This document shows positions 47,238-56,015 of a DNA stretch of 64,000 nt, piece by piece (positions within the stretch are counted from its first letter, which is position 1; each line of letters opens with the position of its first letter). This DNA comes from Phytopseudomonas argentinensis (lineage in GTDB: Bacteria > Pseudomonadota > Gammaproteobacteria > Pseudomonadales > Pseudomonadaceae), in NCBI RefSeq assembly GCF_900113905.1, contig NZ_FORC01000001.1, forward strand, positions 1,424,060 through 1,488,059. Reading direction: 5' to 3'. The notes below the pieces were generated by a model. It did not search any database and had not been told where the DNA came from. It saw only the letters and a list, made by a program, of their open reading frames with translations. Both the position numbers and the translations under genes were made by a program.

Positions 47238-47756
47238 CTAGTCCTCCATGCGCAGCTTCAGCTCCACCATCAGGTCGTCGGCCAGGGTTTCCAGTGAGCT
47301 CTGCAGGGTACTCAGTGGCAAACCCTCGGGCACGGCCAGCGTGGCCTGGGCGTGGAACAGCGGCTCGCCGCTCATCGGCGCGGGTGTCACCTCGGTCACC
47401 AGACTCTCCAGATTGACGCCGTTGGCGGCCAGCAGCCGGGTAATGTCGCGCACGATACCGGCGCGGTCGTTGCCCAGTAGATCGAGATGGATGGACTTCC
47501 AGGTGCAGTCCGGCTCGGCGCCGGCCGATGCCAGTTGCACGCGGATGCCCTGGGCACTCAGTTCGCCCAGGGCTTCCATCAGTGCGCCGTGGGAGGCCGC
47601 GGGCACGTCCACCCTCAGGATGCCGGCGAACTGCCCGGCCATGCGTGACATGCGACTTTCCAGCCAGTTGCCGCCGTGCCTGGCCACGCACTGGGCGACG
47701 CGCTCGACCAGGCCCGGCTGATCCTGGGCGATGACGGTGAGTATCAGATGATCCAT
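47238..47756 (-). CDS. ACT-domain protein, glycine cleavage regulator GcvR-like
   Basis: 172 residues made of two ACT domains: MDHLILTVIAQDQPGLVERVAQCVARHGGNWLESRMSRMAGQFAGILRVDV, and CTWKSIHLDLLGNDRAGIVRDITRLLAANGVNLESLVTEV. This matches GcvR-type regulators, which bind glycine and antagonise GcvA in E. coli. No gcv gene is nearby, so its partner here is unknown. Separate from the acetyltransferase gene by 22 bp, same strand. Confidence 0.82.
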   Translation of the reverse strand: MDHLILTVIAQDQPGLVERVAQCVARHGGNWLESRMSRMAGQFAGILRVDVPAASHGALMEALGELSAQGIRVQLASAGAEPDCTWKSIHLDLLGNDRAGIVRDITRLLAANGVNLESLVTEVTPAPMSGEPLFHAQATLAVPEGLPLSTLQSSLETLADDLMVELKLRMED

Positions 47757-47778
47757 GTGCCTCTCTCCTCGATGGCGC

Positions 47779-48225
47779 TCAACTCAGGTCGAGCCGGTAG
47801 GTCAGGTAGATCGCATCGCGCACGTAGCCCAGGCGCTCGTAGAGCGACTGCGCGGCCTGGTTGGTTCGCGCGGTTTCCAGCTGCAGTCCACAGGCGCCAG
47901 TGCGCAGCCCATGCTGGCGAGCGGCCTCCAACAGCATCTCGCCAACACCCTGGCGCCGTGCCTGCTCGGCCACGTACAGGTCACTGAGCAGCAAGCTGGG
48001 GCGCAGCGCCAGCGAGTCATACAAGGGATAGAGTTGCACGAAGCCCTGGGCGTTCGCTCCATCGTCGCGGGCGATCAGCAGGGTCGAATCGCCGCGGGCC
48101 AGGCGCGCCGCGAGGAACTCACGCACCTGGGGATCGGGTTTGTCGACGCCGTAGAAAGTCAGATAGGCGGCGAACAGCGGCACCAGGTCATCGAGATCCG
48201 CCGCGGTGGCGATGCATATGGGCAT
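47779..48225 (-). CDS. GNAT-family N-acetyltransferase
   Basis: 148 residues from the ATG at 48225, which has AGGA eight bases upstream; the ATG at 48240 has none. GNAT motif A: LLLSDLYVAEQARRQGVGEMLLEAARQHG with the Q/R-x-x-G-x-G acetyl-CoA loop (RRQGVG). Motif B: LQLETARTNQAAQSLYERLGYVRD. Substrate unknown. From memory a similar gene sits beside glcB in P. aeruginosa. Confidence 0.88.
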   Translation of the reverse strand: MPICIATAADLDDLVPLFAAYLTFYGVDKPDPQVREFLAARLARGDSTLLIARDDGANAQGFVQLYPLYDSLALRPSLLLSDLYVAEQARRQGVGEMLLEAARQHGLRTGACGLQLETARTNQAAQSLYERLGYVRDAIYLTYRLDLS

Positions 48226-48240
48226 GGTCGTGATCCTCAT

Positions 48241-48538
48241 GGGGTGCCGTGGAGTATAGGCAGCCGCCGCAGACAGGCGGCAGTGCTGAATACGACCAAG
48301 GTCGGGTCGATCATTTCTGGACTGTTTTTCCCGATTCGTTCATGTAGTATCGACAAAAACCCACTACATGACCCCAAACCCAGTCCTGCTGGTTGTGGAA
48401 AACCCCGCTCACGAAGCACCTCCAGGCACACCGTAGATACGCGGGTAGCCGTCTACCACGGCCCCGACAGCGATCTGCCTGCGCAGCACCGAGGGTTCCC
48501 TGCCGTTACAGTGGCTAAGCGAAGCAGAGAGGCGAGAG
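48241..48538. other. Non-coding region upstream of glcB
   Basis: 298 bp between divergent genes, expected to hold the glcB promoter. The inverted repeat at 48341-48370 is the only clear feature; no gene seen. Confidence 0.5.
48341..48370. promoter_or_regulatory. Inverted repeat in the glcB upstream region
   Basis: Perfect 8-bp arms CATGTAGT and ACTACATG separated by 14 bp, about 170 bp before the glcB start. It could be an operator for a dimeric regulator or a leader hairpin. Confidence 0.45.
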
Positions 48539-50716
48539 ATGACTGAGCGTGTTCGAGTCGGTGGCCTGCAGGTCGCCAAGGTGCTGTTCGATTTCATCAA
48601 CAACGAAGCCATCCCCGGCAGCGGCGTGACGGCCGATGCGTTCTGGGCCGGCGCCGACGCGCTGTTTCGCGATCTGGCACCGGAGAACCGTGCGCTGCTC
48701 GACACGCGCGACGAGCTGCAAGCGCAGATCGACGGCTGGCATCGCGAGCGGGCCGGCAAGCCCCATGACGCGGCGGCCTACAAAGCCTTCCTGGAGCAGA
48801 TCGGCTACCTGCAGCCGCAGCCTGAGCAGGTACAAGCCAGCACCGAAAACGTCGATGACGAGATCGCCCGCATGGCCGGCCCGCAGCTGGTAGTGCCGGT
48901 GATGAATGCGCGCTTCGCACTCAATGCCAGCAACGCACGCTGGGGCTCGCTGTACGACGCGCTGTACGGCACCGACGCGATCAGCGAGAGAGGTGGCGCC
49001 GAGAAGGGCAAGGGTTACAACCGGGTACGTGGCGACAAGGTGATCGCCGCCGCGCGCGCCTTTCTCGATGAAAGCGCGCCACTGGCAACCGGCTCCCACG
49101 CCGAGGTCGGCAGCTATCGCATCGAAGGCGGCAAGCTGCTGGTCACCCTGGCCAATGGCGACATCAGCGGCCTGCGCGACGCCGATCAGCTGGTCGGCTT
49201 CCAGGGCGAAGCCGGCGCGCCCATTGCCATCCTGCTCAAGCACCACGGCCTGCATTTCGAGATCCAGATCGACGCCAACAGCCCGATCGGCAGCACCGAC
49301 GCCGCCGGCGTCAAGGACGTGCTGATGGAGTCGGCACTGACCACCATCATGGACTGCGAAGATTCGGTGGCCGCGGTGGATGCCGACGACAAGACCCTGG
49401 TCTACCGCAATTGGCTGGGGCTTATGAAAGGCGACCTCAGTGAAGAAGTGAGCAAGGGCGGCAGCACCTTCACCCGCACCATGAGCCCGGATCGCGTCTA
49501 CACCCGCCCGGACGGCGGCGAGCTCACCCTGCACGGCCGCAGCCTGCTGTTCGTGCGCAACGTCGGCCATTTGATGACCAACCCGGCGGTGCTCGACGCC
49601 AGCGGCAACGAACTGCCCGAAGGCATCCTCGATGCGCTGTGCACCAGCCTCGCCGCGCTGCACAACCTCAACGGCAACAGCAGCCGCGCCAACAGCCGCA
49701 CCGGCTCGGTGTATATCGTCAAACCGAAGATGCATGGCCCCGAGGAAGTGGCCTTCACCAGCAAACTGTTCGCGCGTGTCGAGCAGGTGCTGGGTATGGC
49801 GCGAAACACCCTGAAGGTTGGCATCATGGACGAGGAGCGGCGCACCACCGTCAATCTCAAGGCCTGTATCGCCGCCGCCAGCGAGCGCGTGGTGTTCATC
49901 AACACCGGTTTCCTCGATCGCACCGGTGACGAGATCCACACCTCCATGGAAGCTGGCGCCATGGTGCGCAAGGCGGCCATGAAGAGCGAGAAGTGGATCA
50001 GCGCCTACGAGAACAACAACGTCGACGTCGGCCTGGCCTGCGGCCTGCAAGGTCGCGCGCAGATCGGCAAGGGCATGTGGGCGATGCCTGACCTGATGGC
50101 CGCCATGCTCGAACAGAAGATCGGCCACCCGCTGGCCGGCGCCAACACCGCCTGGGTGCCCTCGCCGACCGCCGCCACCCTGCACGCGCTGCATTACCAC
50201 AAGGTCGACGTGTTCGCCCGCCAGGCCGAACTGGCCAAGCGCGCCCCGGCGTCGCTGGATGAAATCCTCAGCATTCCGCTGGCCCCAGACACCGACTGGA
50301 GCGACGAGGAGATCCGCAACGAGCTGGACAACAACGCCCAGGGCATCCTCGGCTATGTGGTGCGCTGGATCGACCAGGGCGTCGGTTGCTCCAAGGTGCC
50401 GGACATCAACGACATCGGCCTGATGGAAGACCGCGCCACCCTGCGCATCTCCAGCCAGCTGCTGGCCAACTGGCTGCGCCACGGAGTGGTCAGCGAAACG
50501 CAGGTGGTCGAAAGCCTCAAGCGCATGGCCCCGGTGGTGGATCGGCAGAATGCCGCTGACCCGGCGTATCGCCCGATGGCGCCGATGTTCGACGGCAACA
50601 TCGCCTTCCAGGCGGCCGTGGAGCTGGTACTTGAAGGCGCCAAGCAACCCAACGGCTACACCGAACCGGTGCTGCACCGTCGCCGTCGGGAGCTGAAAGC
50701 CAGCCTGGCGCGATAA
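48539..50716 (+). CDS. glcB: Malate synthase G
   Basis: 725 residues, the usual length of isoform G. Starts [29 protein letters not shown], with GAGAGGCGAGAG upstream. Catalytic-barrel motifs: [102 protein letters not shown]. Condenses acetyl-CoA with glyoxylate to malate in the glyoxylate shunt and glycolate use. Monocistronic with its own terminator. Confidence 0.97.
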   Translation: MTERVRVGGLQVAKVLFDFINNEAIPGSGVTADAFWAGADALFRDLAPENRALLDTRDELQAQIDGWHRERAGKPHDAAAYKAFLEQIGYLQPQPEQVQASTENVDDEIARMAGPQLVVPVMNARFALNASNARWGSLYDALYGTDAISERGGAEKGKGYNRVRGDKVIAAARAFLDESAPLATGSHAEVGSYRIEGGKLLVTLANGDISGLRDADQLVGFQGEAGAPIAILLKHHGLHFEIQIDANSPIGSTDAAGVKDVLMESALTTIMDCEDSVAAVDADDKTLVYRNWLGLMKGDLSEEVSKGGSTFTRTMSPDRVYTRPDGGELTLHGRSLLFVRNVGHLMTNPAVLDASGNELPEGILDALCTSLAALHNLNGNSSRANSRTGSVYIVKPKMHGPEEVAFTSKLFARVEQVLGMARNTLKVGIMDEERRTTVNLKACIAAASERVVFINTGFLDRTGDEIHTSMEAGAMVRKAAMKSEKWISAYENNNVDVGLACGLQGRAQIGKGMWAMPDLMAAMLEQKIGHPLAGANTAWVPSPTAATLHALHYHKVDVFARQAELAKRAPASLDEILSIPLAPDTDWSDEEIRNELDNNAQGILGYVVRWIDQGVGCSKVPDINDIGLMEDRATLRISSQLLANWLRHGVVSETQVVESLKRMAPVVDRQNAADPAYRPMAPMFDGNIAFQAAVELVLEGAKQPNGYTEPVLHRRRRELKASLAR

Positions 50717-50733
50717 GCCGTCACGCAAAAAAC

Positions 50734-50761
50734 AAAACCGCCGAAAGGCGGTTTTCTTTTT
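50734..50761 (+). terminator. Terminator after glcB
   Basis: AAAACCGCC-GAAA-GGCGGTTTT stem-loop with a GNRA-type loop, then CTTTTTG. Confidence 0.9.
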
Positions 50762-50920
50762 GTCGGCCAGGTTGGTGGATTACGGCGCCGCGAGAGCCAC
50801 ACAGACCATAAGAGCTACGAGGCGCCTTCACCCAGTCTACAACTCTGACTGATGCATAGGTGGGAGCCCTTAAGGTGGGTCGGATCGCGTAACCCACTAG
50901 GCGATCTCCCCAGATACGGA

Positions 50921-51964
50921 TCAAGCCGCCGGCTGCACCGCCATACGCCGTTGCTGCCAACGGTAGGCCGAAAAGCGTTTGGGCATTTCGTACAACCAGG
51001 TGATGCCCAGCGCCTCGAGGATCTTCGCGGCGATGATCGGCAGCAGCACGCCGGCCAGGCAGCCCACGACGATATGCAGGGTGTCGTCGTTGATGCCCAG
51101 GAACTTGCTGAGGATTACCCGCGCGCCGCTGCCGGCCAGGATGTGCATCAGGAAGATCGGCATCGACAGCGCGCCGAGGGTCAGCATCCAGCCCATTGGC
51201 CGGCGCGCCAATACCATGCACAGGCTGACGGTGAACAAGATGCCGATAAAGGCCACCACCAGTGACGCCGCGCCGCGATCCGCGTAGGTCAGGCCCAGCG
51301 GGCCGTGGAACAGGTACTGCGCCACCACAAAGGCCAGGCCGCTGCCCAGCGCCACCGCCGAGGCACGGGATTCGATGCTGCCGCGAACCTGGTTGAACCA
51401 GATACCCAAGGCGAAGAACACGAAGTTCTGGGCCAGGAACACCAGCGCGGCGACGCGCGGCGTCCATTGCTGCAGCAGGTAGAACAGCGCGCTGAGTACC
51501 AGCAGCGGCAGGAAGGCCCGCGTGGAGAAATTGCGGTACAGCAGGATCGCCAGGCAGAACGCGGCGAACAGTGCATACAGGAACCAGAACTGCGCCCGCG
51601 GCGACCAGAGCAGCGCCAGCACCTCGCCCATGCCGACACCGCCATTGGTGTAGCGTGCCAGCACCACTTCGATGCTGCCTTGCAGTAGCGACCAGAGCAC
51701 GAAGGGGTAGAAGATGGTATCGATCTTGTTGCAGAACAGCCCGGCACTGCCGCGGTTGTTCAGCGAGTGCCAGAAGAACAGCCCGGACAGAAAGAAGAAC
51801 AACGGCATGTGGAAGGTATAGATGATGCTGTCCACCAGCCAGTGAAAGGCCACGTTCTCGGTGATGATGCCGCCGTTGAGCAAACCGCGCACCACATGGC
51901 CGTAGACCACCAGGAGGATGCCGATGGCCTTGGCGTAATCAACCCACAGGTTACGGTTTGTCAT
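50921..51964 (-). CDS. Acyltransferase-3 family membrane protein
   Basis: 347 residues with about ten membrane helices. N-terminus NLWVDYAKAIGILLVVYGHVVRGLL carries the family's conserved His in YGHV; FHMPLFFFLSGLFF and RPMGWMLTLGALSMPIFLMHILAGSGAR are also typical. Such enzymes O-acylate (often acetylate) exported polysaccharides or lipids at the inner membrane. Encoded 84 bp downstream of a secreted GH5 glycosidase on the same strand, suggesting a shared glycan. Glycan unknown. Confidence 0.85.
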   Translation of the reverse strand: MTNRNLWVDYAKAIGILLVVYGHVVRGLLNGGIITENVAFHWLVDSIIYTFHMPLFFFLSGLFFWHSLNNRGSAGLFCNKIDTIFYPFVLWSLLQGSIEVVLARYTNGGVGMGEVLALLWSPRAQFWFLYALFAAFCLAILLYRNFSTRAFLPLLVLSALFYLLQQWTPRVAALVFLAQNFVFFALGIWFNQVRGSIESRASAVALGSGLAFVVAQYLFHGPLGLTYADRGAASLVVAFIGILFTVSLCMVLARRPMGWMLTLGALSMPIFLMHILAGSGARVILSKFLGINDDTLHIVVGCLAGVLLPIIAAKILEALGITWLYEMPKRFSAYRWQQRRMAVQPAA

Positions 51965-52048
51965 GCGAGCATCCTTGAATCAGGTCGGCGTGAGAGCGAT
52001 GGCGGCGACTCGAGCGCCGCCACGCTGATCAGAGCATCAACCCGTGCT

Positions 52049-53092
52049 TCAGGTTCCCGGGCCGATGCTGGTGCAGTTGCCACCGCCCAGGTACTTCTGC
52101 AGCACCGCCCATTGCGGACGATCCACGCCCTTGACCGGCTCGACCGAAAGCTTGTTCTTGCCCCACGACGGCCCGGCGGCCCAGTAGGCGAAGGGGATGC
52201 AGTGCTTCTGCAGGTAGGCGAGGGTCTGGTCCAGCGCCTTGAGGCCGCTCTCGTCTTCGGCCGGCACGCCGAACTCGCCGATATGGCCTTTCTTGTTGTG
52301 CTCGATCAGCCAGTTGACGAAGGGCTCGAGGCGTTTGACGCCGATCTGCGGATCCAGGTTCGGCGCCAGGGCGGTCTTGTAGAGACCGCTGGCATCCGGG
52401 TCGATGTACATGTGCGCCGAATAGATCAGCTTGTCGGCCGGGTCCTTCAGGTCGAGCAGGTTGTCGTTGAGTTTGGGCCAGCGCAATGCCGACGAATACT
52501 CGGCGCCTTCGACGTAGATATCGTTCTTCGAATCGTACTTGCGCACCCCGTCGATACCGGCCTGGGCCACTTGCGGCCAGTACTTGTTGGCCGCGCCGTA
52601 GGGCTCGTTCATCAGATCGTAGGAATACACCGCCGGGTGCTTGCCCCAGCGCTTGGCGATACGCTCCATCAGGTTCTGGTAGGCGGCAATGGGTACGTCG
52701 TCGGTGCCGATCACCTTGCCGTAGTAGCGGCCATAGTTGTGCACGTCGAGCATCACTTCGATGCCGGCCTGCTGCGCTTCATCCAGGGTCTTGTCGATCA
52801 GCTTGGCGTAGGTCTCATCGAACTCGCCATTGGCCTCCGGCTGCAGCCGCTCCCAGATGAAGGAAAAGCGCACCCAGCTGATGCCCTTCTGCTGCCACTT
52901 CTCGTAATAACCTTTGGGCGGGAAAAAGAAGTTGGTGCCGTGCTTGCCGGGAAGCACCGAGCTGGCGAATCCCGCGCCCGCGACGTTGATGCCGATCAGC
53001 TCGACCGGCTTGGTTTGCGCGCTGGCGACGCCGCAGCTCAGCAGGATGCTGGTGCCGAGCGCCAAGGCGTGACGCAGAATGCTGCCACTCAT
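52049..53092 (-). CDS. Secreted glycoside hydrolase family 5 (cellulase-like)
   Basis: 347 residues with signal peptide ending GVASA|QTKPVELIGINVAGAGFAS. GH5 motifs: Arg75 region ISWVRFSFIWERLQP, MLDVHNYGRYYG, acid/base Glu163 in YSYDLMNEPYG, YSAHMYID, nucleophile Glu273 in GHIGEFGVPAED, and Trp in FAYWAAGPSWG. Probably an endo-beta-glucanase or related beta-glycanase in the periplasm or medium. No cellulose synthase genes are in the window. Paired with the downstream acyltransferase. Confidence 0.88.
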   Translation of the reverse strand: MSGSILRHALALGTSILLSCGVASAQTKPVELIGINVAGAGFASSVLPGKHGTNFFFPPKGYYEKWQQKGISWVRFSFIWERLQPEANGEFDETYAKLIDKTLDEAQQAGIEVMLDVHNYGRYYGKVIGTDDVPIAAYQNLMERIAKRWGKHPAVYSYDLMNEPYGAANKYWPQVAQAGIDGVRKYDSKNDIYVEGAEYSSALRWPKLNDNLLDLKDPADKLIYSAHMYIDPDASGLYKTALAPNLDPQIGVKRLEPFVNWLIEHNKKGHIGEFGVPAEDESGLKALDQTLAYLQKHCIPFAYWAAGPSWGKNKLSVEPVKGVDRPQWAVLQKYLGGGNCTSIGPGT

Positions 53093-53293
53093 GGGTGAGG
53101 TCTCCTCTGTGCCTGAAAGGGATGACGGCCTGAAAAACGCGTCTCAGACACATCAGGACGCCAATCGAGGTGAGAGGTTCACCGCAGGCCGGCATAATCT
53201 GCCCGGCGATCAAGTCGCCTAGACTTATGTCCTATGTCGAATCCCGGCACGGCTCGCCAGCATGCCGCTACAAGAACAAAAGGAACACGCGCG

Positions 53294-55225
53294 ATGAAAC
53301 CAGCCGACGACTTCGTCCAGGCCGGCAAGACAGCGGTACGCCAGAACGTGCACGGCACCATGGAGTTTCTGCAGAAATTCCCGCCATTCAACCAGATGGA
53401 CAGCGCGCACCTCGCCTACCTGGTCGAGCACTGCCAACTGCGTTTCTACGGCGAAGACGAAGTGATCATCCATCCGGACGACGGCCCGGTGCAGCACCTG
53501 TACATCGTCAAGCAGGGCCGCGTGCACGGACAGCGCCCGCACTCGGCGCGGCGTGGCACGCAAACCACCTTCGAGATCACCAGCGGCGAATGCTTTCCCA
53601 TGGCTGCGCTGATCGGCGAGCGTGCCACCCGCACCGCGCACCTGGCGGCCGAAGACACCTTCTGCCTGCTGCTCGACAAGGCCGCTTTCGCCCGGCTGTT
53701 CGGCCAGTCCACGCCGCTGCGCGACTTCGCCCTGCGCGGGGTCAGCAGCCTGCTCGACCAGGTCAACCAACAGGTGCAGATGCGCGCCGTGGAAACCCTC
53801 GGCTCGCAGTACTCGCTCGACACCCGGCTGGGCGAGCTGGCCATGCGCCAACCGATTTCCTGCGCCCCCGACCTGCCGCTGCGTGAAGCGGTGCGGCAGA
53901 TGCACGAGCAGCAGGTCGGCAGCATCGTCATCGTCGACCCCGGCCTGCGCCCACAAGGCATCTTCACCCTGCGCGACCTGCGCCGCGCGGTGGCCGACGG
54001 CAGCTCCCTGGAGCAACCGATCAGCAGCCTGATGACCCAGGCGCCGTTCCACCTGCCGCCCAGTGCCAGCGCCTTCGATGCCGCCATCGCCATGACCGAG
54101 CGGCATATCGCCCACGTCTGCCTGGTGGAACAGGGCAAGCTGTGCGGCGTGGTCTCCGAACGCGATCTGTTCTCCCTGCAGCGCGTCGACCTGGTGCACC
54201 TGGCGCGCACCATTCGCCACGCCGGCCGGGTGGAAACCCTCACCGCGCTGCGCGAGGACGTGCGCCAGCTGGTCGACCGCATGCTCGCCCACGGCGCCAG
54301 CGCCAGTCAGATCACCCATATCATCACCCTGCTCAACGACCACACCGTGTGCCGGGTGATCGAACTGACCCTCGAGGATATGGGCGATCCGGGCGTGCCC
54401 TTCACCTGGCTGTGCTTTGGCAGCGAAGGGCGGCGCGAGCAGACCCTGCATACCGATCAAGACAACGGCATCCTCTTCGAGGCCGAGGGCAACGTGCAGG
54501 CCGCCGAGATCCGCGGGCGCCTGCTGCCCCTGGCCATGGAGATCAACGAGCGCCTGGCGCGCTGCGGCTTCACCCTGTGCAAGGGCGATATCATGGCCGG
54601 CAACCCGCAGCTGTGCCTGTCGCGCCAGGAATGGTCGCGGCGCTTCGCCGGGTTCATCCGCGAAGCCTCGCCGGAAAACCTGTTGGCCTCGACCATTTAC
54701 TTTGACCTGCGCGCGGTGTGGGGCGATGCCAGCGGCTGCGAAGCCCTGCGTGACGAACTGCTCGGGCAGATCGCCGACAACCGTCTGTTCCAGCGCATGA
54801 TGGCCGACAACGCCCTGCGCCAACGCCCGCCGGTGGGGCGCTTCCGGGATTTCGTGGTGGCCCGCCGTGGCGCCGAGAAAGACACCCTGGACCTCAAGTC
54901 CCAGGGCCTCACGCCTTTCGTCGACGGTGCCCGCCTGCTGGCGCTGGCTCACGGCATCAAGGCCTGCAACACCCAGCAGCGCCTGCGCGAGTTGATCGAG
55001 CGCGGGGTGATCGACCCGCTGGATGGCGCCGCCTACGAGGAGGCTTACCACTTCATTCAGCAGACCCGCCTGCAACAGCATCAATTGCAGGCGCGCCAGT
55101 CGCAGCCCTACTCCAACCGCCTCGACCCGGACAGTCTCAACCATCTGGACCGGCGCATCCTGCGTGAATCCTTCCGTCAGGCCCAGCGTCTGCAAACCAG
55201 CCTGGGGCTACGCTATCAACTATGA
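53294..55225 (+). CDS. CNMP-binding/CBS/nucleotidyltransferase (DUF294) protein
   Basis: 643 residues from ATG 53294, which has AAAGGAA upstream; the longer ORF adds 20 unlike residues. Order: cyclic-nucleotide-binding-like domain (about 20-140, VEHCQLRFYGEDEVIIHPDDGPVQHLYIVKQGRV), two CBS motifs (about 170-290, MRQPISCAPDLPLREAVRQMHEQQVGSIVIVD and IAHVCLVEQGKLCGVVSERDLF), a DUF294 nucleotidyltransferase-like domain with FGSEGRREQTLHTDQDNGILFE, and a DUF294_C domain. Presumed signal-transducing regulator; substrate unknown. The exonuclease gene overlaps its stop (ATGA). Confidence 0.9.
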   Translation: MKPADDFVQAGKTAVRQNVHGTMEFLQKFPPFNQMDSAHLAYLVEHCQLRFYGEDEVIIHPDDGPVQHLYIVKQGRVHGQRPHSARRGTQTTFEITSGECFPMAALIGERATRTAHLAAEDTFCLLLDKAAFARLFGQSTPLRDFALRGVSSLLDQVNQQVQMRAVETLGSQYSLDTRLGELAMRQPISCAPDLPLREAVRQMHEQQVGSIVIVDPGLRPQGIFTLRDLRRAVADGSSLEQPISSLMTQAPFHLPPSASAFDAAIAMTERHIAHVCLVEQGKLCGVVSERDLFSLQRVDLVHLARTIRHAGRVETLTALREDVRQLVDRMLAHGASASQITHIITLLNDHTVCRVIELTLEDMGDPGVPFTWLCFGSEGRREQTLHTDQDNGILFEAEGNVQAAEIRGRLLPLAMEINERLARCGFTLCKGDIMAGNPQLCLSRQEWSRRFAGFIREASPENLLASTIYFDLRAVWGDASGCEALRDELLGQIADNRLFQRMMADNALRQRPPVGRFRDFVVARRGAEKDTLDLKSQGLTPFVDGARLLALAHGIKACNTQQRLRELIERGVIDPLDGAAYEEAYHFIQQTRLQQHQLQARQSQPYSNRLDPDSLNHLDRRILRESFRQAQRLQTSLGLRYQL

Positions 55226-55929
55226 ACGCACTCGCCTGGCTGACCCGCCGCCGCCCCGCCCTGCCCGCCGACCAGCAGCAACGCTGCGCCGCCTTGCCGG
55301 CACCGCGGCCGGCGGATGACACGCCCCTGGGGCAACAACGCCTGGTGGTGCTCGATCTGGAAACCAGTGGCCTGGACCTCAGGCGCGACCAAGTGCTGTC
55401 GATTGGCGCGGTGGTCATCGACAACGGCGCCATCCAGCTCGGTGAACAGTTCGAGTGCACCCTGCACCGCGACGGCCACACCGTCAGCGCCAGCGTGCTG
55501 ATCCACGGCCTGGCGCCCAGCGCTATCGCCGCCGGCATCGAGCCCGCCGAAGCGCTGCTGGCGTTCATGGAGTTTCTCGGCGACAGCCCGCTGCTGGCCT
55601 TTCACGCCGGCTTCGACCAGCGCATGCTGGCCCGCGCCCTCAAGGACACCCTCAACCTGCGCCTGCGCCACCCTTTCTACGACGTCGCCGAAATGGCGCC
55701 CATGCTCTGCCCACAGGCGGAGATCCGCAACGGCGGCCTGGATGACTGGACCGCGCACTTCGGCCTGCAGGTCGGCCAGCGCCACCACGCCAGCGCCGAT
55801 GCCCTGGTGACCGCCGAACTGGCGCTGATCCTGTTCAGCCGCGCGCGCAAGCAACAGGCCGACAGCCTCAAGGCGCTGGAGCAGCGCCTGAAGAGCTGGC
55901 GGCAGCGCTTGCAGGGACATTCGCTCTAG
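55222..55929 (+). CDS. 3'-5' exonuclease, DnaQ/DEDDh family
   Basis: 235 residues. Exo I VVLDLETSGLDLRRDQVLSIGAVVID (Asp-x-Glu), Exo II FHAGFDQRML, Exo III HHASADALVTAELALIL (His and Asp of the DEDDh set). It is encoded with the CBS/nucleotidyltransferase protein, a pairing seen widely in pseudomonads, and could act on RNA or DNA in the same regulatory pathway. Not the replicative DnaQ, which would be near rnhA. Confidence 0.9.
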   Translation: MNALAWLTRRRPALPADQQQRCAALPAPRPADDTPLGQQRLVVLDLETSGLDLRRDQVLSIGAVVIDNGAIQLGEQFECTLHRDGHTVSASVLIHGLAPSAIAAGIEPAEALLAFMEFLGDSPLLAFHAGFDQRMLARALKDTLNLRLRHPFYDVAEMAPMLCPQAEIRNGGLDDWTAHFGLQVGQRHHASADALVTAELALILFSRARKQQADSLKALEQRLKSWRQRLQGHSL

Positions 55930-55968
55930 TCACAGACCGTTCCGGGCTACGGGATTGTTCGCCGGTTC

Positions 55969-56000
55969 GTAGCCTGCGGTTGAGCGCAGCGATACCCAGG
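55969..56000. repeat. 32-bp Pseudomonas-type intergenic repeat, copy 2
   Basis: Same sequence as 3760-3791 except for one base (GAGCGC versus GAGCGA). It lies between the convergent exonuclease and trhP genes. Confidence 0.7.
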
Positions 56001-56015
56001 AAGGGCGACGTCGCA

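Noticed and set aside
48515-50728. Open frame of 737 codons antisense to glcB
   Set aside because: Mirror frame of a clearly real malate synthase; His/Gln/Val-rich sequence without motifs.
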